From Prochilodus magdalenae (Eukaryota; Chordata; Actinopteri; Characiformes; Prochilodontidae): 64,000 bases of DNA. The notes under the pieces were generated by a model. That model was not told where the DNA came from and searched no databases. It saw only the letters and a list, made by a program, of their open reading frames with translations. This document shows positions 36,216-48,043 of the stretch, piece by piece. A program made the position numbers and the translations under genes. The stretch spans positions 219,001 to 283,000 of the forward strand of contig JAMWET010000748.1 of the NCBI GenBank assembly GCA_024036415.1. The letters run 5' to 3'. How positions within the stretch are numbered: the first letter of the stretch is position 1; every line of letters starts with the position of its first letter.

Positions 36216-37168
36216 TTCACTTACTCACTTCCCCTACTCACTTCCCCTACTCACTTACTTACTCACTTCACTTACTCACTTCCCCTACTCACTTACTTAC
36301 TCTACTAACTTTCTTACTTACTCACTTCCCCTACTAACCTTACTTACTCGCTTACTTACTCTACTACCTTACTTTCTCACTTACTCACTTCCCTTACTTA
36401 CTCACTTCCCCTACTCACCTTACTTACTCACTTACTTACTCTACTACCTTACTTTCTCACTTACTCACTTCCCTTACTTACTTTACTTGCTCACTTACTT
36501 CAGTTACTCACTTTACTTACTCACTTTCCCTTCTTAATTACTTCACTTACTCACTTCACTTACTCACTTCACTTACTCACTTCCCCTACTCACTTCACTT
36601 ACTCACTTCCCCTACTCACTTTCCTTACTCACTTCCCTTACTTACTTTACTTACTCACTTCAGTTACTCACTTTACTTACTCGCTTTACCTTCTTAATTA
36701 CTTCACTTACTCACTTCACTTACTCACTTCCCCTACTCACTTCACTTACTCTCTTCACTTCCTTACTTCACTTACTCACTTCCTCTACTTACTTACTTCA
36801 CTTATTCACTTCCCCTACTCACTTACTTCACTTACTCACTTCACTTACTCTCTTCACTTACTTACTTCACTTACTCACTTCCTCTACTTACTTACTTCAC
36901 TTACTCACTTACTTCCCCTACTCACTTACTTCACTTACTCACTTACTTCACTTACTCACTTACTTACTCACTTCCCCTACTCACTTACTTCACTTACTCA
37001 CTTACTTACTTCACTTACACACTTACTTCACTTACTCACTTACTTCACTTACTCACTTACTTCACTTACTAACTTCACTTACTCACTTCACTTACTTACT
37101 TCACTTACTCACTTCACTTACTCACTTCACTTACAAACTTACTTTACTTACTTTTTTACTTACATCAC
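36216..37168. repeat. ACTTACTC-type microsatellite/minisatellite
   Basis: About 950 bp of CACTTACTCACTTCACTTAC and TCCCCTACT variants, based on ACTT/ACTC tetramers with local higher-order units. Starts directly after the repeat R fragment. Confidence 0.95.
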
Positions 37169-37538
37169 TTACCTAGTAAGGGTGGAGGGTGTCACCATTA
37201 ACCATAGGCTTTACACTATTGGTGACTCCCCCACATCCCCCACATTATTAAGCTAACAAATGACAACAATAAACAACATAACTGCCCCTTTTCCGGAGGA
37301 CCTGCGCCATCCGTGATCCTCTGTACAAGCTTTATGATGCCAGCACCAGCTACCAGCAGGCTGCTGTAGTATGATAGTACAGGAAGTGCAGAAAGAGCGG
37401 TTCAGTTTTCTGCCTGGTTTTAAGAGCACATTTTCTGCATCATCTGAAACACTCTAACATTCTTTGATGTGTATGTGCCTGAGGTTCATTTTGCCACCCC
37501 TGCCTGGAAGATTAAAGCTGTTTTTTTTTATTTCATAG

Positions 37539-37604
37539 GCGCTGCCCTATGTGTGTCTGCTGATTGCCATGCTCTTCTTTATCTACGCCATCATTGGTAT
37601 GCAG
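37539..37604 (+). CDS. cacna1b: cacna1b exon ~33: IVS5
   Basis: A 66-nt exon, 22 codons, phase 0; acceptor tttcatag, donor gtgagt. It encodes the IVS5 helix ALPYVCLLIAMLFFIYA, then IIGMQ. Confidence 0.97.
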
Positions 37605-37879
37605 GTGAGTCCTTGGCTCCTCCAGCACAGCAGATACAGCCACAGATACAGTCAGTCATTTGCAGAATGTATTAGTGAGTTTTGTAATGATTATATTATC
37701 TATTAGCTGGGTAATCAGAGTTTATCATAAAGAAATACTGTACTGGAAATAGATAAACTAGGTAGCCTTTAACCCTCTCAGGTCATACGCTGTATGTCTT
37801 TAAAGAACATTGTACATAAAATAATTAATATCTTGTGAACATTGTATGCTAGAGGCTTAGGGTAGTGTTGTTCTATCGA
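37605..37879. other. Intron start after exon 33
   Basis: Unique AT-rich sequence. No feature seen. Confidence 0.5.
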
Positions 37880-38175
37880 CAAGTCAAAGGATCACAGCCT
37901 CTGATTGGTTGACAAGTCAGGAGCACAGCCTCTCATTTGTTGTCTTTGTTTGGCTAACAAGTGAGTCTTTGATTGATTGGCAAGCCAGCAACACAGCCTC
38001 GGATTGGTTGACAAGTCAGCAGAACAATTTTTGGTGGGCGGACTTTTCACGAACACAGCCTTTGATAGGCTGACAAGTCAGGAGCACAGCCTCTTATTGG
38101 TTGCGAAGTCTGGAGCACAGTCTTTGATAGGCTGACCAGTCAGGAACGCAGTCTTTGGTTGAAAAGTCAGCAACA
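37880..38175. repeat. Degenerate ~40-bp tandem repeat
   Basis: GACAAGTCAGGAGCACAGCC and CTCTGATTGGTTGACAAGTC modules repeat about every 35-45 bp with divergence, roughly seven units. Confidence 0.8.
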
Positions 38176-38300
38176 TAGCCTTGCCTTTGCCAATTTAATA
38201 AGAAGGTTCATTTTAATCAGTATCTTCTTAATAAATTCTGTTCATAATTTTGATAACTGAGTAATCGTGCAAATCAGCCTCCATCAGGGCGTTCCTATTT

Positions 38301-38352
38301 GCATTTACATTAATGACATTTAGCAGATGCTCTTGTCTAGAATGACTTACAT
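38301..38352 (+). repeat. SINE-like core fragment
   Basis: TTTGCATTTACATTAATGAC and ATTTAGCAGATGCTCTTGTC match the cores at 17831 and 46493. Confidence 0.6.
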
Positions 38353-40846
38353 TTCTTTTTCATTCAGAGGTACCGAGCTCCACAGGCCACTGTAGGTAAA
38401 AGCAGATTTTCTTAATTCTTGGTAAAAGTCTTGGTACCTGACAGATAATCCAGTCCATGAACCAAGTCTGATAATTACTGTTAGCTGTAGACATATAGCA
38501 GACATATAAGATGGCATTTATATATAAAAATAAGCCAGCGTGTTTTTCTATTGTGCTGCTACCAAGCACCTTCAGTTCAGTGGTGAGTGTTGTAAAGGTC
38601 ACCAGTAATAAATCTCAGATAACTGAAGTTTAGTGGTTTGAGAGTACTTTTATTATTTTATTTATTTAGTACGTTTATTCTAATAAAGGTATACAAGTCT
38701 CGGTCTGCACTTTCTGACGAGGTGCTAATACTCAACACTACTCTCAACACTGGATCCTGTCAGGGTGGTAATCATTAGCATGTTAAAATCGATAGTTAAA
38801 GATCTGAAACAGCATAAACTTAGTTATTGTTGGAATATTTAAAACTGATTTGCGCTTGTACACAGCAGGAGTTTTTCTAATTTATTACATGCAACAGTAT
38901 AAAACAGTATCATTTGTGTGCAGGTGCACTTTGCAGTTTGAAGTGACCCCAGGATTTAGCTTTGTGGGACTCCTTTGGCTATAGGGGCTAAATCAGAAAT
39001 TAAATTAGACCAGCAACATGCACTGTTTCCTGTCTGAGAGCTAATTTTGGGTCCACTCCATTGTATTACGGCTTTAGTCTGTAAATAACCCCAAAGAAGT
39101 CTGTGGTCAATGGTCTAAAAACTTTTGTTAAATTAATAAAAATAGCAGTTTTGTTTTTTGAGTTCAGTCAGTGTATACGTCCTAGCTTGTACAAATAGGT
39201 TGGAGTCCAGATTACTCCTCAGTTTAAAAACTGCCAGAACAAGTGCCAGTGCTCATATCTAGACAGAAAAGAAAGACTTAAGCCTAGCATAAGTGCAGTA
39301 TAATGCATTTCAGTAAGTACTACTCCACACATTCTCCAGACATGAGCGTAAGTCATGTGTCGATGTAGTATCATTGTTATATAATGTATTTGTTTCTTAA
39401 AGCGTATGGATGAAATAACAATGTTGCTTAGCTGATTAATAGAATAGTGATGCTTTTGCACCTGTAACTATATACATTACAAAGAGAGTGGCATGTAATG
39501 CAATTCAAGGTTGAAAGAAACTGTTTCAAAGCATTGTGTGTCTGGAAGCCTGCTATTCAGTCAGTTCACACGCCATTGTAAATCAATGCTAATTGCATTT
39601 TATGGAAAAAGAAGCAGCATAATCAGCGAGCCGTATAATCAGCCGTATGCTGAGATACAGGCCCGAACCCCTACTTAGAAGCCTTCCCTCTAATATTTGC
39701 CAATATTGGAAGTGGGAAAGTTGGCCCAGCTCACCGTTTCTCTGGTGCCATGCAGACGGAGTCAGAAATTAGAGATAGCGGCAAGTTGAGTTGGAATTCC
39801 GTGGAGAAATAACATGGATAATGGACGGCAGGATTTGTGCCAGTGGAAGCTTCTTCAGGTCACAGCCAGTATGGCAGGAAAGCTGTTTCCTCACACTAAC
39901 GGTTGGATCCAGCCTTTAGGTTTGATTGCTCGTTTAGCAGCGTACAGGCAATCTCCTGGATTGTGGTTGAAAGGAGAGCGCCTGCCATTCAGCCGATTAG
40001 GAAGGCATTGTAAATCAAAGCTAATTGCGTCTTATGGAATGAAAGGAGCAGCATAATCAGTGAGCTGTGTAATCACCCGTATGCTGAGAAACACCAGTGA
40101 ACCTGCATAAAACACTCTTCACATCAGTGGTGAAGACGTACGAAGAAAAGCGGGTTTGTTATAAATCTGCACCGAAATTTTATTAATGCATAAAAGGCTA
40201 AAAATGCTCCTAGATAAGAGAAAATAACATGACTTTCTGAGAGACAATAACCTGAAATACAGTGTATTTCATGCACACCTTTAATTTATTTGTATAGTCT
40301 TAAATATTGGAAAAAAATAAAAGGTACAATGTGAAATCCATACACATTACACATGTGTATGTGAAGCTAATCATACAGATAGAGGCATGTATTTATTTGC
40401 CCCAGTTTTACCAAAAGTAATAATAGCAATATGTTTCTCATACTGCACATCTGTATTCACGTACTGTTTCATAAGCTCTGATGGCGCTCCTGTGTCTTAA
40501 AGCCCCGCCTCCCGATGAGCCGAGTGTGCTCAGATTGGTGAGGTCATGCACTCAAACTGCCATAGTGGCATCCTGCTACATACTGTTCTTACAATGGTGT
40601 TGGTTCTGCTGTATCAGTATCGAGCCAGAATTCGACCCTGAAAGTCAGGTAGAACAAACTGGTAGATCTGATCCACCTTCCCAAGCCAGACTGGAGCCGA
40701 GTTGTTTCAGAGTGGTCAGAGTTTCGACTCTCTATGTGTTGTGTGTGGGCGCACCATGCTTGCTGGTAAATCTGTTTATTATTTATCATGTGATATTGAC
40801 CTATCAGACCGCAGATGGCTTTCTTTTCTTTTGCTTAATGCATTAT
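38353..40846. other. Intron with an internal duplication
   Basis: 39555-39660 and 39985-40095 are imperfect direct copies (GCCATTGTAAATCAATGCTA / GGCATTGTAAATCAAAGCTA; AGCAGCATAATCAGCGAGC / AGCAGCATAATCAGTGAGC). The rest is unique AT-rich DNA. Confidence 0.65.
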
Positions 40847-41184
40847 TGTCACGCAGGGTTGGTGAACGAGGAGGCAGGATGTAATCGCAAGTCTTTTAAT
40901 ACATCACAAAAGGGCAAAACAAAACCAAGGAACACAGCAAAAAGAGGGGAATAGTAACCAGAACACTAATCTAACAGACAAGAACTCTAACATGCAACAT
41001 GACCACAAACATACTCCATGAAACCAAAACACCAAGCAAACACACAGGGGACAACAGGCCATATAAAAGAACAAAGACTAACTCGGAACACCTGGGAAGG
41101 GGCTGAGCTACAAACACGGGACCCAGAGGGCGGAGACAGGAGGGGCACATGACCAAAACAGACAGACGCACATGGGGCATGACA
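40847..41184 (-). mobile_element. Probable solo LTR (338 bp), minus orientation
   Basis: Minus strand runs TGTCATGCCCCATG ... AACCCTGCGTGACA, with a TATA-like TTTTATATGGCC and a polyadenylation-like TATTAAAAGACTTGC near the end, as in gypsy-type LTRs. The flanks TTAT/TTAA give only an imperfect duplication. Confidence 0.5.
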
Positions 41185-42354
41185 TTAAGTATCACATGAC
41201 CAAAACAAAAGCACATGGATGGGGACAGGCAGACAGACAGACAGATGTAACAATTATAATAATAAATAAAGGTTATATATCGTCGCTGTCCAAAGAAAAA
41301 CATGTATCTCCATGTTTGTTGATTTTTACTTTTATGTGTCATTTGATCACATGACCTGCTGTTTACACTGTGTGGAATTGCCATGAAGAATGGACCAACA
41401 GAAATGGCCCAAAACTGCTTGGAAAAACGTCTGGTTCCATTGACTTTCATTCAAATTAAATGAGGTTTTTGACCTCTCCTGTAAAGTTGTCATGTTGGAG
41501 ATAACAGGTTTTCTTTGGACAGTGACAATATATTAGTTAGTTATACAGTTATACATATTTTGAACAGTCATTGGTCTAAATTTTGCACTGAACATTTCAC
41601 AGAGAAAGATGTCAACATTTGGGAACGTTTTATCTCTAGAAATGTAGTTATTATCATTTGCTTACCATATTAGATTTAAAATGATAGTTATATACATGCA
41701 GTTACACAGTTTTACATAGTTACACAGTTCATTACATTCAGTTTAGATTCTGTATACCTGAATACAGTCTGCATGTTTGACCTTTGAAGTAAAAGTGTTG
41801 GGGTGCTCTTCTTTAGGACATAATGCACAGTAGTAACATATCATGTTTACACCGCAGATTTCCTCTTCTGCTTAAAAATGCAGAATTTGAGTCTGCACTT
41901 TACATGAAACTGCTCATTTTCGCGAGTCGCAAAAAAAAACGACAAAAAAAAAGACTTTCATTGTTGCCGGCAACAACTGCCTCTTGTAAGAGTTAATAGA
42001 ACAGAAAGGCAGTGTGATGGATGTAGATGCATATCACAGTGATTTCACAGAATATTGTCAATGTGCCATGACAAATGGGCCCTTGTAATATTTCAATGTT
42101 GACAGCAAATGTTCAGAGCCTAAAGGTAGAGATTATGTGATACAGGACATTGTGTTCCCATCCTGGCGTCTCTGCGAGTCGAGTGTTTGTGGGTGAGTTC
42201 ACTGAGTAAGTGTAGAGTGTGGTCTGGCCTACAGGCTATGTGAATTATTGACATGGCACCCCCAGGTGTTTCTAGGCAATGTCAGTGCTGTATAGTAATG
42301 AGGATGGACTAGTGTCTGCGTCCTCCCCTTAACAAAGTCCTCTCTTTCTGACAG
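41185..42354. other. Intron sequence before exon 34
   Basis: Short CAGA repeats near 41231; otherwise unique AT-rich DNA. Confidence 0.5.
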
Positions 42355-42446
42355 GTGTTTGGAAACATTGAGTTAAATGAAGACTCATCCATCAACCACC
42401 ACAACAACTTTCGCACCTTCTTTCAGGCACTCATGCTGCTGTTCAG
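42355..42446 (+). CDS. cacna1b: cacna1b exon ~34: domain IV turret and pore helix
   Basis: Acceptor ctgacag, donor gtaaaa; phase 0 to phase 2. It encodes [16 protein letters not shown], then [15 protein letters not shown], the domain IV pore helix. The short turret (ELNEDSS) fits Cav2.2; Cav2.1 has a longer acidic insert here. Confidence 0.96.
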
Positions 42447-42798
42447 GTAAAACCAAAAAATGCTTTGCCAGTTTATGGCAGGTGGGTTCCAGGTATGTCA
42501 GGGCTGTAGTAGAGTACATTTCTCCTCTACATATCTGGCAATGCGGATACTGAAATTGGGGACTGTATTTATCGGTATTAGCAGTGCAGAGAATTAATAA
42601 TAGCTCTGTTTTTGTAATTAAATGTCCATCTGTCTTCAGTACTGAGTGTGTCTAGGATATGAGGAGGAGGAGAAGGGGGTGACAAAGTCTAGGTCACTAC
42701 ATTATTCCCTAAAACTAAGAAGATGCCATTATCTAGCTACCACCCCACTTACTGATGTTTGTGTCAACAATGTGAAACCTGATCCATTCTACATATTA

Positions 42799-43060
42799 TA
42801 GGGCTGCAACAAAGGATTGTGTTGACAGTGGGATAATCTGTTGATTATTGAAATGAATATGGGATTATTTGGTTTATTAATCACTCAGTTATCAAGTATC
42901 TCTTATGTAGCATTCATCTTTTAAACTTAGCTTGAAAATTTTAAACTCAGGTCTTTATTAACATGTAGGAAATTACGACACCAACTAATCGACTGTTACA
43001 TTAGTTGTCGATTAAGTAGTCGATTTTAGTTGACTCAGTCAATTCATCGTTGCAGCCCTA
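42799..43060. mobile_element. hAT-like MITE
   Basis: Ends TAGGGCTGCAACAAAGGATT and AATTCATCGTTGCAGCCCTA are inverted repeats of the hAT type. The interior has GTCGATTAAGTAGTCGATT motifs. A decayed relative follows at about 43195-43300, and another fragment lies at 48255-48320. Confidence 0.75.
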
Positions 43061-43599
43061 ATCTGTTAATTGATACGTGTTTCCGTCTTTAAGATGCTGG
43101 GTTGCAGCTTGCACATTGAAATTTCCTCACACCGTTTCCCTGGTGTTTGTATAACTACAACTACAAATACAACTGAATTCCACAATCACAGGTCTTTGAT
43201 TGAACTTGAGGAAATGATGTCACCAACTTATCGACTATGAAATTAGTTGTCCACTATTTTGCTGGTTGAGTTAAGCCGATTAATAGTCGCAGTCCTGATC
43301 AGTTAATTAATAAGTGTTCCCATCTTTCGGATGCTGGGTGGTAAACTGGACATTTGAATTTCCTCTCTCCGTTTTCTTGGGGTTGGGTTGCAGGACAAAT
43401 ATTAAGCCCCTTCTAAACTAATAAGCACTTACAATGGAGAGTGGTCATCAGCAGTGGGAGCACGTTAATGACGGTGAACGAGGGGACAAATCAACCCTAT
43501 TCAGTTCTATTATGTGCATTAAAGGTGATATGCTGTGAGGGTCTCACGAGGGTCTCACAAATGTGTATTATTTTTGTGTTCTGTTTGTGTGAACATCAG

Positions 43600-43753
43600 G
43601 AGTGCCACCGGTGAGGCCTGGCATGACATCATGCTGTCGTGCTTGAGCGAGAAGCACTGTGACCCGCTGTCAGGCTTGGGGAAGGAGAAAGACTGTGGCA
43701 GTGATTTTGCATACTTTTATTTTGTCTCCTTCATCTTCCTCTGCTCATTCTTG
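43600..43753 (+). CDS. cacna1b: cacna1b exon ~35: domain IV selectivity filter and IVS6 start
   Basis: Acceptor aacatcag, donor gtaggt; phase 2 to phase 0. It encodes [13 protein letters not shown], with the domain IV filter Glu, then a Cys-bearing extracellular loop ([15 protein letters not shown]) and the IVS6 start [16 protein letters not shown]. Confidence 0.97.
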
Positions 43754-44309
43754 GTAGGTGGAGCCTGACACTCATGTCCATTTCTTTCAGATTTCTGGGT
43801 CTTAAACTGTATCTGATCTAAACATTTATTTCATAATGCTTTTACAGTTTGCATTTTCCCATTTAAGCAACTTTAATGTGGAGGCTTAGCTGCACTACAC
43901 CTGGCACAACCACAATTTGTCGTATGCAGTGGTATCAACAGAAAGTGTCATGTAGAATCAGAGTTTCCAGTCGTGTCTGTTTTGCTTTGTACTGATAGCA
44001 ACATTCACACTAATCGTGCATGTGTTCTGAGATGTCCCTGCATAATGCAACTGAACCTGCTCTTCAAAATTCCTCAAAATCATCTTTTACCTAAGAGGTC
44101 CTTCTTCTGGAATATGTACTTTCAGACCTCACACAAGAATATTATAGAAACAGGGTTTATTATGGGTTTATTAACCCATTTACACAGTACCTGTACGATA
44201 CAGGTGCAGCCTGTTTTGGTTAATTCATATTTGAGTTTTAATATTAAATATTGTCTAGTATTATTATTTAATTCTTTAAAAAAAATAAGCTTACTGGACT
44301 GACAATGAG
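43754..44309. other. Intron sequence after exon 35
   Basis: AT-rich unique sequence; no gene or array. Confidence 0.5.
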
Positions 44310-44690
44310 TCCCCTTGCATATTTAAGGTGGTACAGTGCAGTGAATGTCTTGTCCCATGTGTAGAAAATGACTGCAAAGCAGATGTTAATGATTGGCTAA
44401 AAGGAGTGACTGTATTTGGGGCGTTCCAAAGGTCATAGTGTAAAGGAAGTAGCTGAATCTGCAGGTGTATGGAGGCCTACAGTTATACGGGTCTACCAGC
44501 AGTGGTAAAAATCTCAGTTAATGGGGAACTCTCTTCAGAATTGTGCCAGGGAAGGCATCCACCAAATATGGCACCACTGCTCAATTCTTTTACGGAAGAG
44601 TGTCTGAACATTGATGTGGCCTACTTCCAGAAACTTGTCCAGTCCATACCAAACGGAATTACAGCTGTTACACGCTAGGAGGCTTTTTTT
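44310..44690 (+). mobile_element. Decayed Tc1/mariner-like element, copy 2
   Basis: Parallel to 6100-6420: GTGAATGTCTTGTCCCATGT, GGTCTACCAGCAGTGG and CATCCACCAAATATGGC. One frame retains the C-terminal-like piece EECLNIDVAYFQKLVQSIPN. Internally deleted, non-functional. Confidence 0.6.
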
Positions 44691-44975
44691 TTTGTCCAGT
44701 GAGCTTAATAATGAAATCTTACGAGAAATACATTTAATGTTGTTGTTATTATTAATAATAATATTTCCAACTTCATATTTTTAAAACCTCATCATTCATG
44801 CAATATAGAATGTTTTAAAAGTATGCATATTTGGTTGGATAATAATTCATTTATTTATCTCAATATTATATTTCTTAAAATTTTTCTAAAATTATTAAAA
44901 TGTCAGTTGTTACAAACTAGAGATCTTCCATATTACTTGTGGGGAAAATGTGGGAATATTTCTGTAACCCTTTAG

Positions 44976-45929
<954 letters not shown>

Positions 45930-46470
45930 TCTCATGATCAAACCATGCCCGTGTGCAGTCTTACATGCTGTCAGTAGAGTTAGAAAATTTCCTATTTAAA
46001 AATGCATCTCAGCTGGCTTTATGGTTTCTCGGCTTAAGACAGGTCATACCAACCACATGAACACATCCAATCACATGAAGATGCAGGAAAGAAGGCATGA
46101 CAGGGTATAGTACAATAGGGCCTAGTCCAGTTGTTTAAGAACAACATTCCTCAATGAGCACTTGCTCTGATTTCGGGTTTTACCCCCTTTATGGTGCAAA
46201 TATTGATCTGTATCTGTATTTATCAGGAAATCTGTAAAAACCCAGGCGGTTATGATCAAAGTATGCATGTGCACAGTGCTACATGCTGTCAGTAGAGTAG
46301 CTGGCTTCATGGACTTATGACAGGTCATACAAACCACAGATACATACAAGCACATGATGCAGGAAAGAAAGGATGACAGGGTATAGTACAATAGAGGAGT
46401 ACAGGGTATAAAAGGAGTAAGCAAGAAGACCTAGTCCATTGTGGGTCGAGACTTTAGGATTTTAGGGTTT
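45930..46470. repeat. Imperfect ~310-bp tandem duplication
   Basis: TACATGCTGTCAGTAGAGT, GACAGGTCATACCAACCACA and GACAGGGTATAGTACAATAG occur in both 45930-46131 and 46246-46437, with divergence and small indels. Confidence 0.75.
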
Positions 46471-46488
46471 ACCCCCTGAATGGTGTAT

Positions 46489-46850
46489 ACAACATTTACA
46501 TTTACATTTAAGGCATTTAGCAGACGCTCTTATCCAGAGCGACTTACAACAGTCCTTAGTGCTCCGTTGGATAATATTTCAGCTAGTACAGGAAGAGTCT
46601 AAAACTCAACATGAGCTCAGACACTGCCCGAACAGGGACCAGTGCTGGTACCCAGAGATTAATACACAGACATAGCAAGTAAAGCATTACCTGGCAACCC
46701 CAACCCAGTGCTCATTCCTAAAGAGGACAAAAGGTCATTATAAGTGCAACACAATACACACACCAATACCACTACTAGAGCTGTTATAACCCGTTGCAGG
46801 AAATCTGTACAAACCAATCAGATAAAAATGTCCATGCTAAAACAGTTAGC
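46489..46850 (+). repeat. SINE-like element
   Basis: ATTTACATTTACATTTAAGG, CATTTAGCAGACGCTCTTAT and CCAGAGCGACTTACAAC, then GAAGAGTCTAAAACTCAACA and GGTACCCAGAGATTAATACA. The longest of the three copies of this module in the window. Confidence 0.7.
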
Positions 46851-47213
46851 TACGTTTTCAGTCTGTTACATTTGTTTCCGCTTTCCTTAAAACTATTTCA
46901 GCGCTTAAGCTCCAAAGCAAGGTCATTTTCCCCTTGGGGTCAATAGGTTTGGTAACAGTGTGGCACACATGATGTAACTTAAGGGTGTAAATAATATTAC
47001 TTCATGTTTCAGCATGTGTTTGTGTTCACGTTCTCCTGACTCGTGTGACATGTTTAATAAACATCTTGCATAGTGCAGCCTTAAAATACCTAACCATGTC
47101 AATAAGTGAACCATAAGACTTGATTTAACATCTTATGATGGGCCAGGAAAGACTGTGTTGGTGAAAAGATGTCTAAACTGTTTTGTGGCCTAACGTATGT
47201 CTGTTTTTTGCAG
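46851..47213. other. Intron directly upstream of exon 37a
   Basis: Unique sequence ending in ctgttttttgcag. No repeat recognised. Confidence 0.55.
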
Positions 47214-47310
47214 CGGAAGGATACGCTATATGGATATGTACAATTTGTTGCGCGTTATTTCACCCCCACTTGGCTTAGGGAAGAACTGCCCTAATAGGGT
47301 GGCATACAAG
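47214..47310 (+). CDS. cacna1b: cacna1b alternative exon 37a (EF-hand/pre-IQ)
   Basis: A 97-nt exon after ttttttgcag with donor gtttgg. Joined to exon 36 it gives C-GRIRYM, then [17 protein letters not shown] and NCPNRVAYK, and ends in phase 0. It competes with the equal-sized exon at 47947. LLRVISPP is the mammalian e37a signature. In mammals e37a is enriched in nociceptors and changes current density and G-protein-independent inhibition. The donor gtttgg is weaker than that of 37b, which fits minor use. Only one of the pair can be used: joining both (194 nt) would shift the frame. Confidence 0.9.
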
Positions 47311-47946
47311 GTTTGGAAGCCTACACGCTGCACCTGCAAAGGGCAGTGCTGTAATACTAATTAATGCCCGTAGATTGCCTGGATGTCATACTGACTGACT
47401 GGATTACCACCCCCTCCCTTTACTAATTGAAATACGGGTAACCATGGAAACTGCAGGAAAACAAAGCCACATTGCGTACCAAGTCCTTTGTCCTGAGCTA
47501 ATCCTATATGCCCTCAGTAAGCATTTCTTTTTTGTTTGCTGTCAATATTGACTATTGTGATGCCCGAATTCGGCTGCTCCCAGCAGTGTGAGCTTTGTTT
47601 CTGTGGGTTTGATTGGTTAGTCGACTTCGTCCATGCATGCCTTGCAAAAAGACAAGGACGAGGCTGTAATGCCCTTCATCATCCAAGCCTGGCCATCCTG
47701 TTTCAGGCTTGTGTTTCTTCTTCCGCGTAGCGGATCCATCTACGTCCCGCAGCGGGCAAGATGGCATCTCCCAGCCACAGCTTGCCCTCAGAACCTCTGA
47801 ATAGTAATCACTCGAATAATGACTGTTTCATTCCCTCTGATCATGCTTTTCTTTTATTTCCTTTTGATTCTCCACTGGTTCACCTGCTCCTTCCCTCCTT
47901 ATGTGACCTTTTGACCTCTGCACATGGGTGCCGTCTCCCTGTGAAG
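47311..47946. other. Intron between alternative exons 37a and 37b
   Basis: 636 nt, free of obvious mobile elements, pyrimidine-rich at 47840-47940, with one TGCATG at 47634. Splicing from 37a into 37b would shift the frame, so regulation must enforce exclusivity. Confidence 0.7.
47634..47639 (+). promoter_or_regulatory. UGCAUG (Rbfox-type) motif between exons 37a and 37b
   Basis: TGCATG lies about 324 nt downstream of exon 37a and 308 nt upstream of 37b. Rbfox proteins bind UGCAUG; downstream sites usually promote and upstream sites repress inclusion, so this one could favour 37a. A single hexamer also occurs by chance. Confidence 0.35.
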
Positions 47947-48043
47947 CGGGCGCATATCCTACCTTGATATGTACGAAATGCTCCGCCACATGTCCCCTCC
48001 GCTAGGCTTGGGGAAGAAATGTCCATCACGAATTGCCTACAAG
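47947..48043 (+). CDS. cacna1b: cacna1b alternative exon 37b (EF-hand/pre-IQ)
   Basis: A 97-nt exon after tgtgaag with donor gtagaa, homologous to 37a with the same phases. It encodes [23 protein letters not shown] and [17 protein letters not shown] is the e37b/EFa-type signature, the widely used form in mammals. It has Tyr in DMY, where mammalian Cav2.2 e37b has Phe as I recall it. The acceptor tract is purine-interrupted. Confidence 0.93.
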
